From positions 1 through 46,834 of IMG/VR virus record IMGVR_UViG_3300013104_000010: DNA of 46,834 nucleotides; one strand, given 5' to 3'. Position 1 is the stretch's first letter; each line of letters starts with the position of its first letter. The position numbers and the translations under genes are program-made. Positions 29,698-38,443 of the stretch are shown in pieces. Source of the DNA: a virus. Under the pieces are notes generated by a model. The model searched no databases, was not told the DNA's origin, and saw only the letters and a list, made by a program, of their open reading frames with translations.

Positions 29698-29881
29698 GCC
29701 TTAATACAAAATCGCTGACGGCGAAATCGGCGTAGGTGATGCAGCGTGCGTGCCGGTTGACCCAGTCAGGGCCGAACAGATCAGCGGCAGCGTCCAGGGT
29801 TTCCAGCCCGCAATCCTCACTCGGGCCGCTCGGCAGTTTGCGTTCATGCGTCGGGTCGTATGGCGTCACGTAGATGGGCAT
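29687..29881 (-). CDS. Small hypothetical protein
   Basis: A 64-residue protein. Start ATG 29881 has AAGGAG 9 bases upstream, so a longer form from 29995 is rejected. It contains VTPYDPTHERKLPSGPSEDCGLETLDAA and an ending ITYADFAVSDFVLRLEP, beta-like. It overlaps the zinc-finger gene by 16 bases. Function unknown. Confidence 0.6.
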   Translation of the reverse strand: MPIYVTPYDPTHERKLPSGPSEDCGLETLDAAADLFGPDWVNRHARCITYADFAVSDFVLRLEP

Positions 29882-30096
29882 TCGTCCCGCTCCTTGAAGT
29901 GCACCGCGACCGCCTGCTGCGTGTAGAACAGGGCGCCGCAAGTGCAACGATGGCCGGTTACCTTCTGCAGTAGGTGGCTCGGTCGGGCCGAACATTCACA
30001 GAAAGGACAGCTGAACCCGGCCCCGGTCATTACGACGTCTCGGCTTTCTATTTGCTTGCGGCGGTTTCCCACGTCTGCCCATGTCGGTCCGTTCAT
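29866..30096 (-). CDS. Small protein with zinc-finger-like Cys pairs
   Basis: A 76-residue protein with CPFCECSARPSH (about residues 30-41), then GHRCTCGALF (about 48-57). The four main Cys/His positions could bind one zinc. It ends VHFKERDECPST. It overlaps the gene upstream by four bases. It probably binds nucleic acid; function unknown. Confidence 0.65.
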   Translation of the reverse strand: MNGPTWADVGNRRKQIESRDVVMTGAGFSCPFCECSARPSHLLQKVTGHRCTCGALFYTQQAVAVHFKERDECPST

Positions 30097-30620
30097 AATT
30101 CAGGCGCCTTATCATCGAGGGCCGGGAAGCGAACGCCCTGTGGGAGCGAACCCGTCGTAAAGCAGGCGATGCCGCCGCCGGCCTGCACCATGTTGATCGC
30201 GCGTAACTGGGCGACTTCGCGTTTATCGTTGGGGCTGAATTTCCAGCCGGCCTTCTTACATTCAGTCATCGCGAACACGGCGACCTTGACCGGTTCCAGC
30301 GTCTGGTAATCACGGAACCAGCCCGACTGGTAGCCCAGCAGGTCGCCGGTTTTGCAGACCTTGTCGAGCTGCGGCGTATCGTTCAGCCAGCCGAAACGGA
30401 TCGGAACGCCGGCCTCATTCGGCAGGGCGCCGCGGTTGTTGCGGCCCAGGTTGTATGCGTACATCGGCGCGGCCAGGCGCACGGCGGACTGAACGTAGGC
30501 TTCGTTCTTGCCTTCGAGCTCGACCGGTGTATCCGGCACGAACCCGATGAGTTTGTAGAGGGCAGACATGGCGTCGTCACTGACGCTCCAGTCGTTGGCC
30601 CAATCGCTTAACTGGCTCAT
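30093..30620 (-). CDS. VRR-NUC-like nuclease domain protein
   Basis: A 175-residue protein. The C-terminal third (VAVFAMTECKKAGWKFSPNDKREVAQLRAINMVQAGGGIACF) matches the VRR-NUC/PDxK nuclease pattern: a strand ending in E-C-K-K, then 'S..Q...L..I...GG.A'. The first Asp may lie in the preceding FRDYQTLEPVK. The N-terminal half has a distinct helical region. VRR-NUC proteins cleave branched or flapped DNA. It neighbours a helicase, with which a repair/recombination pair is plausible. Confidence 0.68.
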   Translation of the reverse strand: MSQLSDWANDWSVSDDAMSALYKLIGFVPDTPVELEGKNEAYVQSAVRLAAPMYAYNLGRNNRGALPNEAGVPIRFGWLNDTPQLDKVCKTGDLLGYQSGWFRDYQTLEPVKVAVFAMTECKKAGWKFSPNDKREVAQLRAINMVQAGGGIACFTTGSLPQGVRFPALDDKAPEL

Positions 30621-30778
30621 TTCTTACGATCTCCACGGTTCGACGATACAAGGGGTTGCTGACCGGGTTTAAGCGGCCAGGGAGTTTCGGTTTTGCAATC
30701 CGGCCAGAGGACCGACTGATAGCTGCTCAGCCGTACCACGTCCGGATTACCGCATTTGCTGCAGACCGGCAGGCTCAC
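30617..30778 (-). CDS. Small zinc-ribbon-like protein (GTG start)
   Basis: A 53-residue ORF starting at GTG 30778, which overlaps the helicase stop as GTGA, with AGGAGC 9 bases upstream. Its CSKCGNPDVVRLSSY (residues 6-20) holds one Cys pair; a third Cys is near 28 (WPDCKT). It ends in a basic tail. It is the first gene after the promoter inside the helicase gene. Function unknown. Confidence 0.65.
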   Translation of the reverse strand: MSLPVCSKCGNPDVVRLSSYQSVLWPDCKTETPWPLKPGQQPLVSSNRGDRKK

Positions 30779-32742
30779 GCGTGTTGCTCCTGTTGATTTG
30801 AAGCCTGATCGTATTCGGCTATGTCTATGCCGTCAAGCAATAGTTTTGCAGTAATTTTCAGGCGCAACGCTTCGGCGTCGGCACGCTTCAAGGCCTGAGC
30901 GCTGATCACGTCGACGCCGAACAGATGGAAGAACCGCCGCTGCATCTGGCTGTCACTGTCACCTTTGAACTTGCGGAAACCACCCCAGAAGCCCATCACC
31001 TTTCGCAGTTCGGCCGCTTCGGTCAGCCGTTCCTGGTGCTGACGCATGTGCTTCGATATGGCGATGTTCGGCGTGCGCACCTGCAGCAAGTACTGGTTAT
31101 ATTGATCGATCGGCAGCGGCTCGCGCCGGACGGTCGCATACAGCTCTTCAAGCTTTTCAGGGGTCAACAGTTCCAAGTCCCCTTCGACGTGCTCCGGATC
31201 GGTTCGGGTGATGGGTTCTGGGAAAAACCCACAGTGGGGGCAGGCCTTGTAAATCCGTTCGTATGGCTGCGCGCAGGGTAGCGGCGTCTCGACCAGGTGG
31301 CCGGCGGTCAGCATCTGCTGATTCGTCCAGCCGATCGAGCGGAACGCCTCCCAGGTCGAGCCGTTCGGATTTGCTAGGCGCAGACCGGGGTTCGCGCAAA
31401 CGCGATAGGGCACGGTTTCCCCGGCGACAGACTTGCGGCCGGCGCGGCCCAGCTGCCAAACCCTGTGCGGCGCTTCAGGCGGCCCGTTGAATCGAATGAT
31501 GTTCGACCCGTGGTCGATCAGGATGCCGAAGGGCTTCGGACTGTCGGCGATGCGCGCCCGGCGCCCAGCGCTGTCGATATCGTCGAATCCGACCCACTGT
31601 TCGGGCCGTAGGAGCAGCCGGTAGAGACGGCCGACCATCTGCATAAATCGCGGCAGACTGGCCGTACCGGTGCCGAGAATCACCACCTCCAGCGCCGGCA
31701 GGTCGTTGCCCTCGCCGAAAATCCCGACGTTCACCAGCATTTTCAGCTTGCCGGATTCCAGATCTCGCCCCGCCTGGTCACGAATATCAGCGTCGGTTTC
31801 GCCGTCGAGTGCCAGCGCCGGGACGCCCGCCTCGATAAACCGCTGGGCCGTGGCGACCGCCTTGCTGCGGCTGGACACGAACGCGATGCCTTTTTTACCG
31901 GGCGCATATTCCAGGTACTTTTCGACAATGTCGCCAACCAGGTCGGCGTCCTCTTCGGCGGCGATCAGCTTCGCCTGCACGAACTCGCCGCCTGAACCGA
32001 TGTCGATTTTGTCGGAGGCCACCGAGCAGGGCACACAGTAGATTTTGTAGGGGCACAGGTAACCGTCTTGGAACAGTTCAAGCAGTGTCGGCCCCATAAC
32101 CATCGCGTCGAACAATCCGTCGCTTTCACGACTCAGGCCGCCGCCGTCTGCCCGGCCCGGGGTGGCCGTCACGCCCAGCCCCTTCAGCTGCGGGTGCGTG
32201 AAAATGTGAACGGCCTTGGCCCACTGGTTGCCCTTGTCCTGGATATCGGCGTCGCCCTGCTGGTGGTGCGCTTCATCGCAGACCCAGAGCGTGACGCTGG
32301 CGAAGTACTTGGCGTATTGGGCCGCCTGTTTGCCCTTGGGGATGCGCCACAACGTGCCGACACTGGCCACGCTGATCGCGGCATTGGTGTCGTGAAAACA
32401 GACTTTCTGTTTGCGCAGAATGCCGGCGATGATATTTTTCCGGTCTTCCTTATCGCAGATCAGCCGAAACGGGATACCGAACTCATTCAGCGTTGCAGCG
32501 ATCTGGGCAACCAGTTCTTTACGGTGGGCGAAAATACAGGCGGCGCCCTGGTGCTTGGAAATGATCGAGGCGATCAGCCGGGTTTTCCCCCCGCCGGTCG
32601 GGATCACGCATAAAACGTTCTGGTGACCCAGGTCCCATTCCAGGTAGATCCCGGTTTCGGCTTTCTGTTGATACCCGCGAAGGCTGACATGCTTGCGCAC
32701 CCCAGCGGCGATCTGGCTCGCCTTGAAATCGAATGCAGACAT
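30775..32742 (-). CDS. SF2 DEAD/H-box helicase
   Basis: A 655-residue superfamily 2 helicase. Visible motifs are I PTGGGKT (48-54), Ia AHRKELVAQI (72-81), II VCDEAHH (154-160), III TATPGR (192-197), a later FVSSRSKAVATAQRF segment, and VI MQMVGRLYR (about 375). CPHCG (about residue 508) may be a zinc knuckle. Similar proteins occur in phage replication/recombination modules as branch-migration or replication-restart helicases. It is the first gene of the minus operon, facing the plus operon. Confidence 0.9.
   Translation of the reverse strand: MSAFDFKASQIAAGVRKHVSLRGYQQKAETGIYLEWDLGHQNVLCVIPTGGGKTRLIASIISKHQGAACIFAHRKELVAQIAATLNEFGIPFRLICDKEDRKNIIAGILRKQKVCFHDTNAAISVASVGTLWRIPKGKQAAQYAKYFASVTLWVCDEAHHQQGDADIQDKGNQWAKAVHIFTHPQLKGLGVTATPGRADGGGLSRESDGLFDAMVMGPTLLELFQDGYLCPYKIYCVPCSVASDKIDIGSGGEFVQAKLIAAEEDADLVGDIVEKYLEYAPGKKGIAFVSSRSKAVATAQRFIEAGVPALALDGETDADIRDQAGRDLESGKLKMLVNVGIFGEGNDLPALEVVILGTGTASLPRFMQMVGRLYRLLLRPEQWVGFDDIDSAGRRARIADSPKPFGILIDHGSNIIRFNGPPEAPHRVWQLGRAGRKSVAGETVPYRVCANPGLRLANPNGSTWEAFRSIGWTNQQMLTAGHLVETPLPCAQPYERIYKACPHCGFFPEPITRTDPEHVEGDLELLTPEKLEELYATVRREPLPIDQYNQYLLQVRTPNIAISKHMRQHQERLTEAAELRKVMGFWGGFRKFKGDSDSQMQRRFFHLFGVDVISAQALKRADAEALRLKITAKLLLDGIDIAEYDQASNQQEQHA
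30808..30836 (-). promoter_or_regulatory. Phage-consensus promoter inside the helicase gene
   Basis: On the minus strand: TTGACG (30836-30831), 17 bp ending in TAGCCGAA, TACGAT (30813-30808). It lies in the last codons of the helicase and would transcribe the zinc-ribbon gene and those beyond. Its leader GGCTTCAAATCAACAGGAGC resembles those of the other promoters. Confidence 0.78.
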
Positions 32743-32756
32743 TCAAAAATTCCCCA

Positions 32757-32785
32757 TTGACAATACCGTTAATGGTGAATAAAGT
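32757..32785 (+). promoter_or_regulatory. Phage-consensus promoter for the plus-strand replication operon
   Basis: TTGACA (32757-32762), 17 bp ending in ATGGTGAA, TAAAGT (32780-32785). It lies 38 bp before the ATG at 32824 in the divergent gap between helicase and plus operon and should drive 32824-35853. Confidence 0.82.
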
Positions 32786-32823
32786 TCGGGCCGTAGTCAA
32801 GACAAACCAACGGAGTCAACCGG

Positions 32824-33201
32824 ATGAAACGAATTTTAGGATTGGCGGCGCTGATGGGCTCAATAATCGCCTCTGCGACGACTAACGCAACGCGCTTCAG
32901 TGCAGGCGGCCGCGGCGCCAGTAAACGCCCTTGGAAAATGTTGCAGGCCTACCGCGAACGCTACGGCTACAAACCGAACCCAGAGCAGCCGCGTTTCTGG
33001 CACAACATCAGCGAACCGGTTCAGGTTCAACGATTCCGTGACGCGCAGGTTAAACGCCTGCGCAAAGCTGCGAAGTTGTCTCGAGACACGGCCGCTGCAA
33101 CGAACAATAACTGGGCGCACGGTATCGGCAAACGTGGTCTGCACCTTACCCCGGTACCGGAGTTTTCCGGCCGCCTCAACCCTTTCTATATCGCCAAGTG
33201 A
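32824..33201 (+). CDS. Hypothetical protein with possible signal peptide
   Basis: A 125-residue basic protein. The N-terminus KRILGLAALMGSIIASATTNA looks like a signal peptide or membrane anchor. The mature part is highly basic (RFRDAQVKRLRKAAKLSRD) and ends YIAK. It begins the plus-strand operon with CGGAG upstream. A cell-envelope or nucleic-acid role cannot be decided. Confidence 0.6.
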   Translation: MKRILGLAALMGSIIASATTNATRFSAGGRGASKRPWKMLQAYRERYGYKPNPEQPRFWHNISEPVQVQRFRDAQVKRLRKAAKLSRDTAAATNNNWAHGIGKRGLHLTPVPEFSGRLNPFYIAK

Positions 33202-33893
33202 GTCAAACTACTATGCAAATTTCTCTCAACCCTGCTGACGAACAACCGAGCACGCTGCGCGCTGTCGCCCTGCTGCTCAATTCCATCGCTTCCGACCGTG
33301 ACGGCGGCAAGCCTGCAACTCAGGTAAACGTGCACCTCCCAAACGCTGTAGCTGGTGCCGAAACGCCGCCCGCACCTCCGCCGCTGGAAACTGCGAACGG
33401 TGCCAACGCTACCTCGACGAACGAAACCAACAGCAATGCCAACACTTCGAACGCTTCCGGCGAACTCGATAAAAACGGCCTGCCGTGGGATGAACGCATC
33501 CACTCCAGCAGCAAAAACACCAATGCCGACGGAACCTGGCGCTATCTGCGCGGCGGTGACCCGGTTTACCGTGCCCAAATCGAAGCCGAGCTGCGTGCAG
33601 CCCAGGGCGGCGATCAGCAACAACCGCCACCGCCGCCACCGTTGAACCAGGGTGCCGAGACCCCGCCACCTCCTCCGCCTCTGGAAAACAAACCTGCTGA
33701 TGCCGGCGGCGCCCCGGTTGAAATGAAAGAAGTGTTCAGCCGCGCGGCGAAGCTGCCGAAGGATCTGCAGACCATGGCCCTCGACGCCGTCGGCCTTTCC
33801 TCGATGGCCGAATTCCTCAAGGCCGTCAAGGAACGCCCAGAAGTGGCTGCCGAACTGCTACAGGCGGTGATTGCCGTCGAAGGTGATGATTGA
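33198..33893 (+). CDS. Hypothetical protein with Pro-rich linkers and conserved LPWDERIHSSSK motif
   Basis: A 231-residue protein. It contains GLPWDERIHSSSKNTNADGTWRYLRG (about residues 93-118), a motif widely found in phage proteins next to DNA-binding and recombination genes. Flanks are rich in Pro (PPAPPPLE, QQQPPPPPPLN, PPPPPPLEN). The C-terminal 60 residues are helical. Part of its DNA is nearly repeated in the DUF2815 gene (see findings). It probably acts with the nuclease and SSB-like proteins that follow. Confidence 0.6.
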   Translation: MSQTTMQISLNPADEQPSTLRAVALLLNSIASDRDGGKPATQVNVHLPNAVAGAETPPAPPPLETANGANATSTNETNSNANTSNASGELDKNGLPWDERIHSSSKNTNADGTWRYLRGGDPVYRAQIEAELRAAQGGDQQQPPPPPPLNQGAETPPPPPPLENKPADAGGAPVEMKEVFSRAAKLPKDLQTMALDAVGLSSMAEFLKAVKERPEVAAELLQAVIAVEGDD

Positions 33894-35047
33894 CCGGGCA
33901 TAGCCGCCTAGCTCCGTCGAGTGCATTCCGGTGGGTGCCTTGCCCATTTTCGGTCGCACTCGGCGAGCAATTCCCCGCCCTGACGCAAGACCCGTCAGGG
34001 CCCGAGGGCACCGCGGCCCATGAGGTCTGGTTGATGATGCTCAACGGCTACACGCCGGCACTCGGCGAGCTGACATCCGAAGGCATCGTGATCACGGATG
34101 AAATGCTTGAAGGCGCCCAGCAGTTCGTCGATAAGGTGCACGAAATCGCCGACCCGTACGACGCTATGCACAAAGTCAGGCTTGAAGAAACAGTCGAAAT
34201 GCGCGGGATTCACCACGTCATGTTCGGCACTTCTGACGGCTCGATAGACCTGCTGGAAGAGTGCGGCCAGTGGCACCTGATCGATTACAAGTTCGGGCAT
34301 CGAGCGGTCAGCCCGTTCGAAAATCTGCAGCTCGCCAGTTATTTTTTCGGCGAGTGCGAGCGTCTGCAGCTCACGGAAGAGCAAATCGATAATTGCAGCG
34401 TGTTTTTCCATATCGTGCAGCCTCGGTGCTTTCACAACCGGCCGGCGAACATGACGTGGGAAACGACCGGTAAGAACTTGCGGCACCTGTGGCGCGCGAT
34501 GAAAGAATCCGCACTGGATGCCATGACGCACGAACTCGGGGCCCGTCCTAAGGTCGGCGCCTGGTGCCGGGATTGCCCAGGCCGAAGGGCCTGCCCAACG
34601 TTGCGCACCAACGCCGGGGCGAATATTGACTGGATCAACCGCAGTTGGCCCGTCGAAATGCCACTGGACGCCGCAGGCCTGGAACTGAAGTTTGTCGAAG
34701 CAGCGCTAGCCCAGCTTGAAGCCCATGCAACGGGTTTGCGTGAACAGGTCGAGCACGGCATCGAAACCGGTGGTTACTGCCCAGACTGGGCGCGTGAAAC
34801 TGGCAAGGGGCGCGGGCGCCACTGGACTGTGCCGGCCGCTGAAGTTTTTGCACTGGGCGACATGGCCGAGACCGATTTGCGCAAACAGGTCGAACCGATC
34901 ACCCCAACGCAGGCAATTGAAGCATTTAAGAAAAAACGCTTTGACACCTCAGTCATAGAAGAATATTCTGCACCCAACCCCGGATCGGTCAAGTTGATTG
35001 CCCGGACAGACAACCTCGCTCATCGCGTATTTGGAGTTAAATCATAA
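33890..35047 (+). CDS. DUF2800 PD-(D/E)XK nuclease-like protein
   Basis: A 385-residue protein of the DUF2800 family, related to Cas4/RecB-type nucleases. It begins at TTG 33890, which overlaps the previous stop as TTGA; no upstream start exists in frame. The typical start SRLAPSSAFRWVPCPFS is intact. Nuclease motifs are GTSDGSIDLLEE and WHLIDYKFG (Asp then D-x-K), then QLASYFF. Four Cys near CRDCPGRRACPTL may hold an FeS cluster. It likely processes DNA ends in phage recombination with the DUF2815 protein. Confidence 0.88.
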   Translation: MTGHSRLAPSSAFRWVPCPFSVALGEQFPALTQDPSGPEGTAAHEVWLMMLNGYTPALGELTSEGIVITDEMLEGAQQFVDKVHEIADPYDAMHKVRLEETVEMRGIHHVMFGTSDGSIDLLEECGQWHLIDYKFGHRAVSPFENLQLASYFFGECERLQLTEEQIDNCSVFFHIVQPRCFHNRPANMTWETTGKNLRHLWRAMKESALDAMTHELGARPKVGAWCRDCPGRRACPTLRTNAGANIDWINRSWPVEMPLDAAGLELKFVEAALAQLEAHATGLREQVEHGIETGGYCPDWARETGKGRGRHWTVPAAEVFALGDMAETDLRKQVEPITPTQAIEAFKKKRFDTSVIEEYSAPNPGSVKLIARTDNLAHRVFGVKS

Positions 35048-35853
35048 TGGCATGGCATGATGCAGACCACGTAATCACCTGTGACGGCATTGTTATTTGG
35101 GAAGCCGTCACCAAACCCGACGTCAGCGATAAAGATCAGTCGCTGACCTGGAACCTGCGCATCGCAGTAAACCCCAATGCTCCAGAGGTTGGCGAACTCC
35201 GTCAGCTGCACGAAAAAGCGTTGCGCGAAAGCAAGAAACCGAACGTCAATCTGCAACGCCCAGGTAACAATCCGATCGGGCAGATCGATGCGCCGAAGTT
35301 CCCTGAAATCGATCCATCCTGGCTGGTGTTCAGTGCAGGTACGAAACAGGGCGCACCCACCGTCATGTCTGCCGATGGCCATGAGCTGCAGCCGATGACT
35401 TATGGCCCGCAGCTTTATAACGGTACGATCGTCCGTCTGCTGGTGCACGCCTACGCCTATGACAACGTTCAGAAGGGCGTGAACTTCGGCCTCGACGGCG
35501 TTCAGATCATCAACAGCCAAGCCCCGCGCCTGAGCATCGGTGCCGCTGGCATGTCGAAGGATGCGGTTAAAGCGGCATTCGGCGCGGTATCGGGCGGCAG
35601 CCAGCAACCGCCGGCTCAACAGCAGCAACAAACCCCACCGCCTCCGCCGCAACAACAGCAATCGCACCAGCCGCCTCCTCCGCCACACACCGGCTACATG
35701 GGCGGGGATCAGCAACAACCGCCACCACCGCCACCGGCTGCAGTCTTCCCGCCTGCCGGCTGGTGGCCACATCCTGCCGCCCCGGGCAGTTTCTACAATG
35801 CCCAGAACGAAGTGCTGACCGAAGCGTTGCTACGCGCCCGCGTCGGCGCATAA
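35047..35853 (+). CDS. DUF2815 single-stranded DNA-binding protein
   Basis: A 268-residue protein of the DUF2815 type, an OB-fold ssDNA-binding protein that follows DUF2800 genes in many phages. The N-terminal 160 residues hold the conserved core (GVNFGLDGVQIINSQAPRLSIG near the end). The C-terminal 85 residues are disordered and rich in Pro and Gln (QQQQQTPPPPPQQQQ), ending with a short acidic/aromatic part; this mimics the tail of SSB proteins. An intrinsic terminator follows. Confidence 0.85.
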   Translation: MAWHDADHVITCDGIVIWEAVTKPDVSDKDQSLTWNLRIAVNPNAPEVGELRQLHEKALRESKKPNVNLQRPGNNPIGQIDAPKFPEIDPSWLVFSAGTKQGAPTVMSADGHELQPMTYGPQLYNGTIVRLLVHAYAYDNVQKGVNFGLDGVQIINSQAPRLSIGAAGMSKDAVKAAFGAVSGGSQQPPAQQQQQTPPPPPQQQQSHQPPPPPHTGYMGGDQQQPPPPPPAAVFPPAGWWPHPAAPGSFYNAQNEVLTEALLRARVGA

Positions 35854-35872
35854 TCGACAACCGATCAACCCG

Positions 35873-35896
35873 ACGGCTCCGAAAGGGGCCGTTTTT
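35873..35896 (+). terminator. Intrinsic terminator after the DUF2815 gene
   Basis: ACGGCTCC (35873-35880) pairs with GGGGCCGT (35885-35892, one G-T pair), loop GAAA, followed by TTTTTG. Transcription of the polymerase gene needs partial readthrough or another promoter that I do not see. Confidence 0.82.
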
Positions 35897-35913
35897 GTCT
35901 GAGGCGTTAAACG

Positions 35914-36084
35914 ATGTTAGAACAATTGAAAATTCTTCTAGATGCCGCCCGGTACAGGGCTAAAGCGGCTGAACAGGATGACGCTCATAATTACGATTCT
36001 TGCGTCGCTTTAGGGCGGCTTGTCGATCGACTTGAAAGCGCCGTCGCTGCGGCCGAAACTTATGAAGGGTTGATGTCGCAATGA
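35914..36084 (+). CDS. Small helical protein before DNA polymerase
   Basis: A 56-residue protein (MLEQLKILLDAARYRAKAAEQ...), all helical with coiled-coil character. ATG 35914; its stop overlaps the polymerase ATG as ATGA. The coupling suggests it influences polymerase synthesis or is a partner. No family known to me. Confidence 0.65.
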   Translation: MLEQLKILLDAARYRAKAAEQDDAHNYDSCVALGRLVDRLESAVAAAETYEGLMSQ

Positions 36085-38417
36085 CCAGCATGCCGCCACC
36101 TCCGCCGGCGCTGCCCTACGGCTTTCAGATCCAGGTCGGCCCCGGCGTCAGCACCGTGCTTGCCGATTGCGACTTTGAAACCTACAGCGCGGCAGGTTTT
36201 CGCTGGTGCGGGCCTACGCCGAAAAAACCATTGGGCCATTGGCAGGGGCCGCCAGGGGCTGCGCAGGGCAAGAAAGGTCTTCCGGTGATCGGCGTTCGGG
36301 TTTATGCCGAAGACCCGTCAACCGAAGTCCTCACGTTCAAATACGACCTGAAGGACGGACGTGGTAAGCGCGGATGGAAACCGGGTCAACCGAATCCGCA
36401 GGAGCTGTTCGACCACTTTGCCGCAGGCAAACTATGCGAAGCGCACAACGCAGGATTTGAACAGACGATATGGGAACAGGTCTGCGTTCCTAAATACGGC
36501 TGGCCCTCGATCAATCCAGCTCTCTGGCGCTGCAGTGCGGCCAAGTCCCGGGCATTCGGGCTACCTTCGGCCCTGGCGGATGTTGGTCAAGCGCTGAACC
36601 TGGATACGCAAAAGGACGCCGACGGCAAACGCCTGCTCAAGCTGTTCAGCTGGCCGAAAGACCCGACGAAAAAAGACCCGCGCTGGCGAGTGCTGCCCAG
36701 TGAAGAACCAGCCGACGCCGTCAAGCTCGACAACTACTGCGAAACCGATATTGAGGTCGAAGCCCAGGTCAGCGCACGGTGCCCAGACCTGATGCCGCAG
36801 GAACTGGACTATTGGCTGGCCGACCAGGCGATCAATCGTCGCGGGATCGGCGTAGATATGAACGCGGTGCACGACTGCATCGCCGTCGTCATGGAAGTTC
36901 TAGCCGCCTATGACGAAGAAATGTTCGACCTGATCGGTCTGCGCACCAGCCAGGCGAAAAAACTCGTCCAGTGGATGGCAGACAACGGCGTTCGCGGATC
37001 GGACGGGCGCCCGGTCAAGTCACTGGCTGCTGAAGAACTGGAATTCCTATATGAACAGCGCCATCTGTACCCGCACCCGGTCGGGCGCGTCCTGGAAATT
37101 CGGGGCCTGACGGCTTCGGCCAGCGTCAAGAAAGTGTTCTCCATGGCCAACCACGCCAACCGGAACGCGCGGCTATGCGACCTGTTCATTTACCACGGGG
37201 CGCGCACGGGGCGTGACACCCACGCCGACGTGCAGCCGGGCAACCTGCCGAAGACTGGGCCAGATCTGCGCTGGTGCGATAACCAGGGCGTCTGCCGGCG
37301 GCCCTACGCGAAGTACGTCGACAACTGCCCATGGTGCGGCTGTTCGGCGGCTTTCTCTACGGAAAAATCCCCAATCGAGCAGGACGAACGCTGGTGCTTT
37401 GAAGGCGTTGAACACGTTCTGGAAATCCTGCGGCTGCGCTCTATGGCGGCGCTCGAATACTTTTTCGGCGATGCGCTGCTCTGCATATCCGGTGTGATCC
37501 GATCACTCTTGGTCGCCGCCGAAGGTCACCGGCTGCTGTGCTCCGACTACGCCAGTATCGAGGCGGTCGTTTCGGCGGTACTGACGGGCGAGGCCTGGCG
37601 CGTCGAAGCGTTCCAACGTCGTGAGGATATCTACCTGCATGGCGCGGCCGGCGTAACCGGAAAAACCTACGAGTGGTACAAAGAAAACGGGTTTAAGAAG
37701 CACCCCGACCGCCAGAAGATCGGCAAGCCGGCGGAACTGGGTCTAGGGTTCGGCGGGTTCTCCGGCGCTCTGTTTGCCTTTGGTTTTGAGGGCGACAAGA
37801 AGGAAGCCGATAAGGTCTGGATGGCCTGGCGAGCGGCCAGTCCGCAGTTCGAGGAAATGTGGGGCGGCCAGTATCGAGGCGTGCCGTGGTCGCCGACAAG
37901 CATCGAGTTCTTCGGCCTTGAAGGCGCTGCGGTAAACGCCACACTGCACCCTGGCGAGATTTGCGGCTACCGCGGCATCAGCTACCAGGTTATCGACGAC
38001 GTGCTCTATTGCACGTTGCTGAGCGGTCGGCGCATGGCCTATCACCAGCCGCGGGTTTGGTACGGGGCGAAGCGTGACGGCTGGCAAGAGTGCTATTCGC
38101 TGACCTACATGACGTGGAACACCAACGCCAAGATGGGGCCCAAAGGCTGGGTTCGGATGGAAACCTACGGCGGCCGACTGTTTGAAAACGTCGTTCAGGC
38201 TACCGCCCGGGACATCATGGCCCATGCCGTGGTCAACCTTGAGCGCGCGGGCTACCCGGTCGTGCTGCGGGTGCACGACGAAGTGGCCGCCGAAGTGCCG
38301 AACGGTTTCGGATCCCTGCAGGAATTCGAAGCGATCTTGACCGATCTGCCGTGGTGGGCGAAAGGCTGGCCGATCCGTGCGGCTGGCTGGGAGGGGCAGC
38401 GCTACCATAAAGATTGA
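36081..38417 (+). CDS. polA: Family A DNA polymerase
   Basis: A 778-residue replicative DNA polymerase I-type enzyme. The 3'-5' exonuclease has motifs DFETYS (about residue 30), EAHNAGFEQTIWE (about 120), and YCETDIEVE (about 220). The polymerase motifs are A SDYASIE (about 488), B KIGKPAELGLGFGG (about 548) and C RVHDEV (about 731). Between TGRDTHADVQPGNLP and motif A lies a Cys-rich insert (GVCRRPYAKYVDNCPWCGC), a possible zinc ribbon. No 5' nuclease domain. The N-terminus starts with PPPPP, which would depend on EF-P. Confidence 0.95.
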   Translation: MTSMPPPPPALPYGFQIQVGPGVSTVLADCDFETYSAAGFRWCGPTPKKPLGHWQGPPGAAQGKKGLPVIGVRVYAEDPSTEVLTFKYDLKDGRGKRGWKPGQPNPQELFDHFAAGKLCEAHNAGFEQTIWEQVCVPKYGWPSINPALWRCSAAKSRAFGLPSALADVGQALNLDTQKDADGKRLLKLFSWPKDPTKKDPRWRVLPSEEPADAVKLDNYCETDIEVEAQVSARCPDLMPQELDYWLADQAINRRGIGVDMNAVHDCIAVVMEVLAAYDEEMFDLIGLRTSQAKKLVQWMADNGVRGSDGRPVKSLAAEELEFLYEQRHLYPHPVGRVLEIRGLTASASVKKVFSMANHANRNARLCDLFIYHGARTGRDTHADVQPGNLPKTGPDLRWCDNQGVCRRPYAKYVDNCPWCGCSAAFSTEKSPIEQDERWCFEGVEHVLEILRLRSMAALEYFFGDALLCISGVIRSLLVAAEGHRLLCSDYASIEAVVSAVLTGEAWRVEAFQRREDIYLHGAAGVTGKTYEWYKENGFKKHPDRQKIGKPAELGLGFGGFSGALFAFGFEGDKKEADKVWMAWRAASPQFEEMWGGQYRGVPWSPTSIEFFGLEGAAVNATLHPGEICGYRGISYQVIDDVLYCTLLSGRRMAYHQPRVWYGAKRDGWQECYSLTYMTWNTNAKMGPKGWVRMETYGGRLFENVVQATARDIMAHAVVNLERAGYPVVLRVHDEVAAEVPNGFGSLQEFEAILTDLPWWAKGWPIRAAGWEGQRYHKD

Positions 38418-38443
38418 TGCCGACGAACGGTCGATAATATCGT

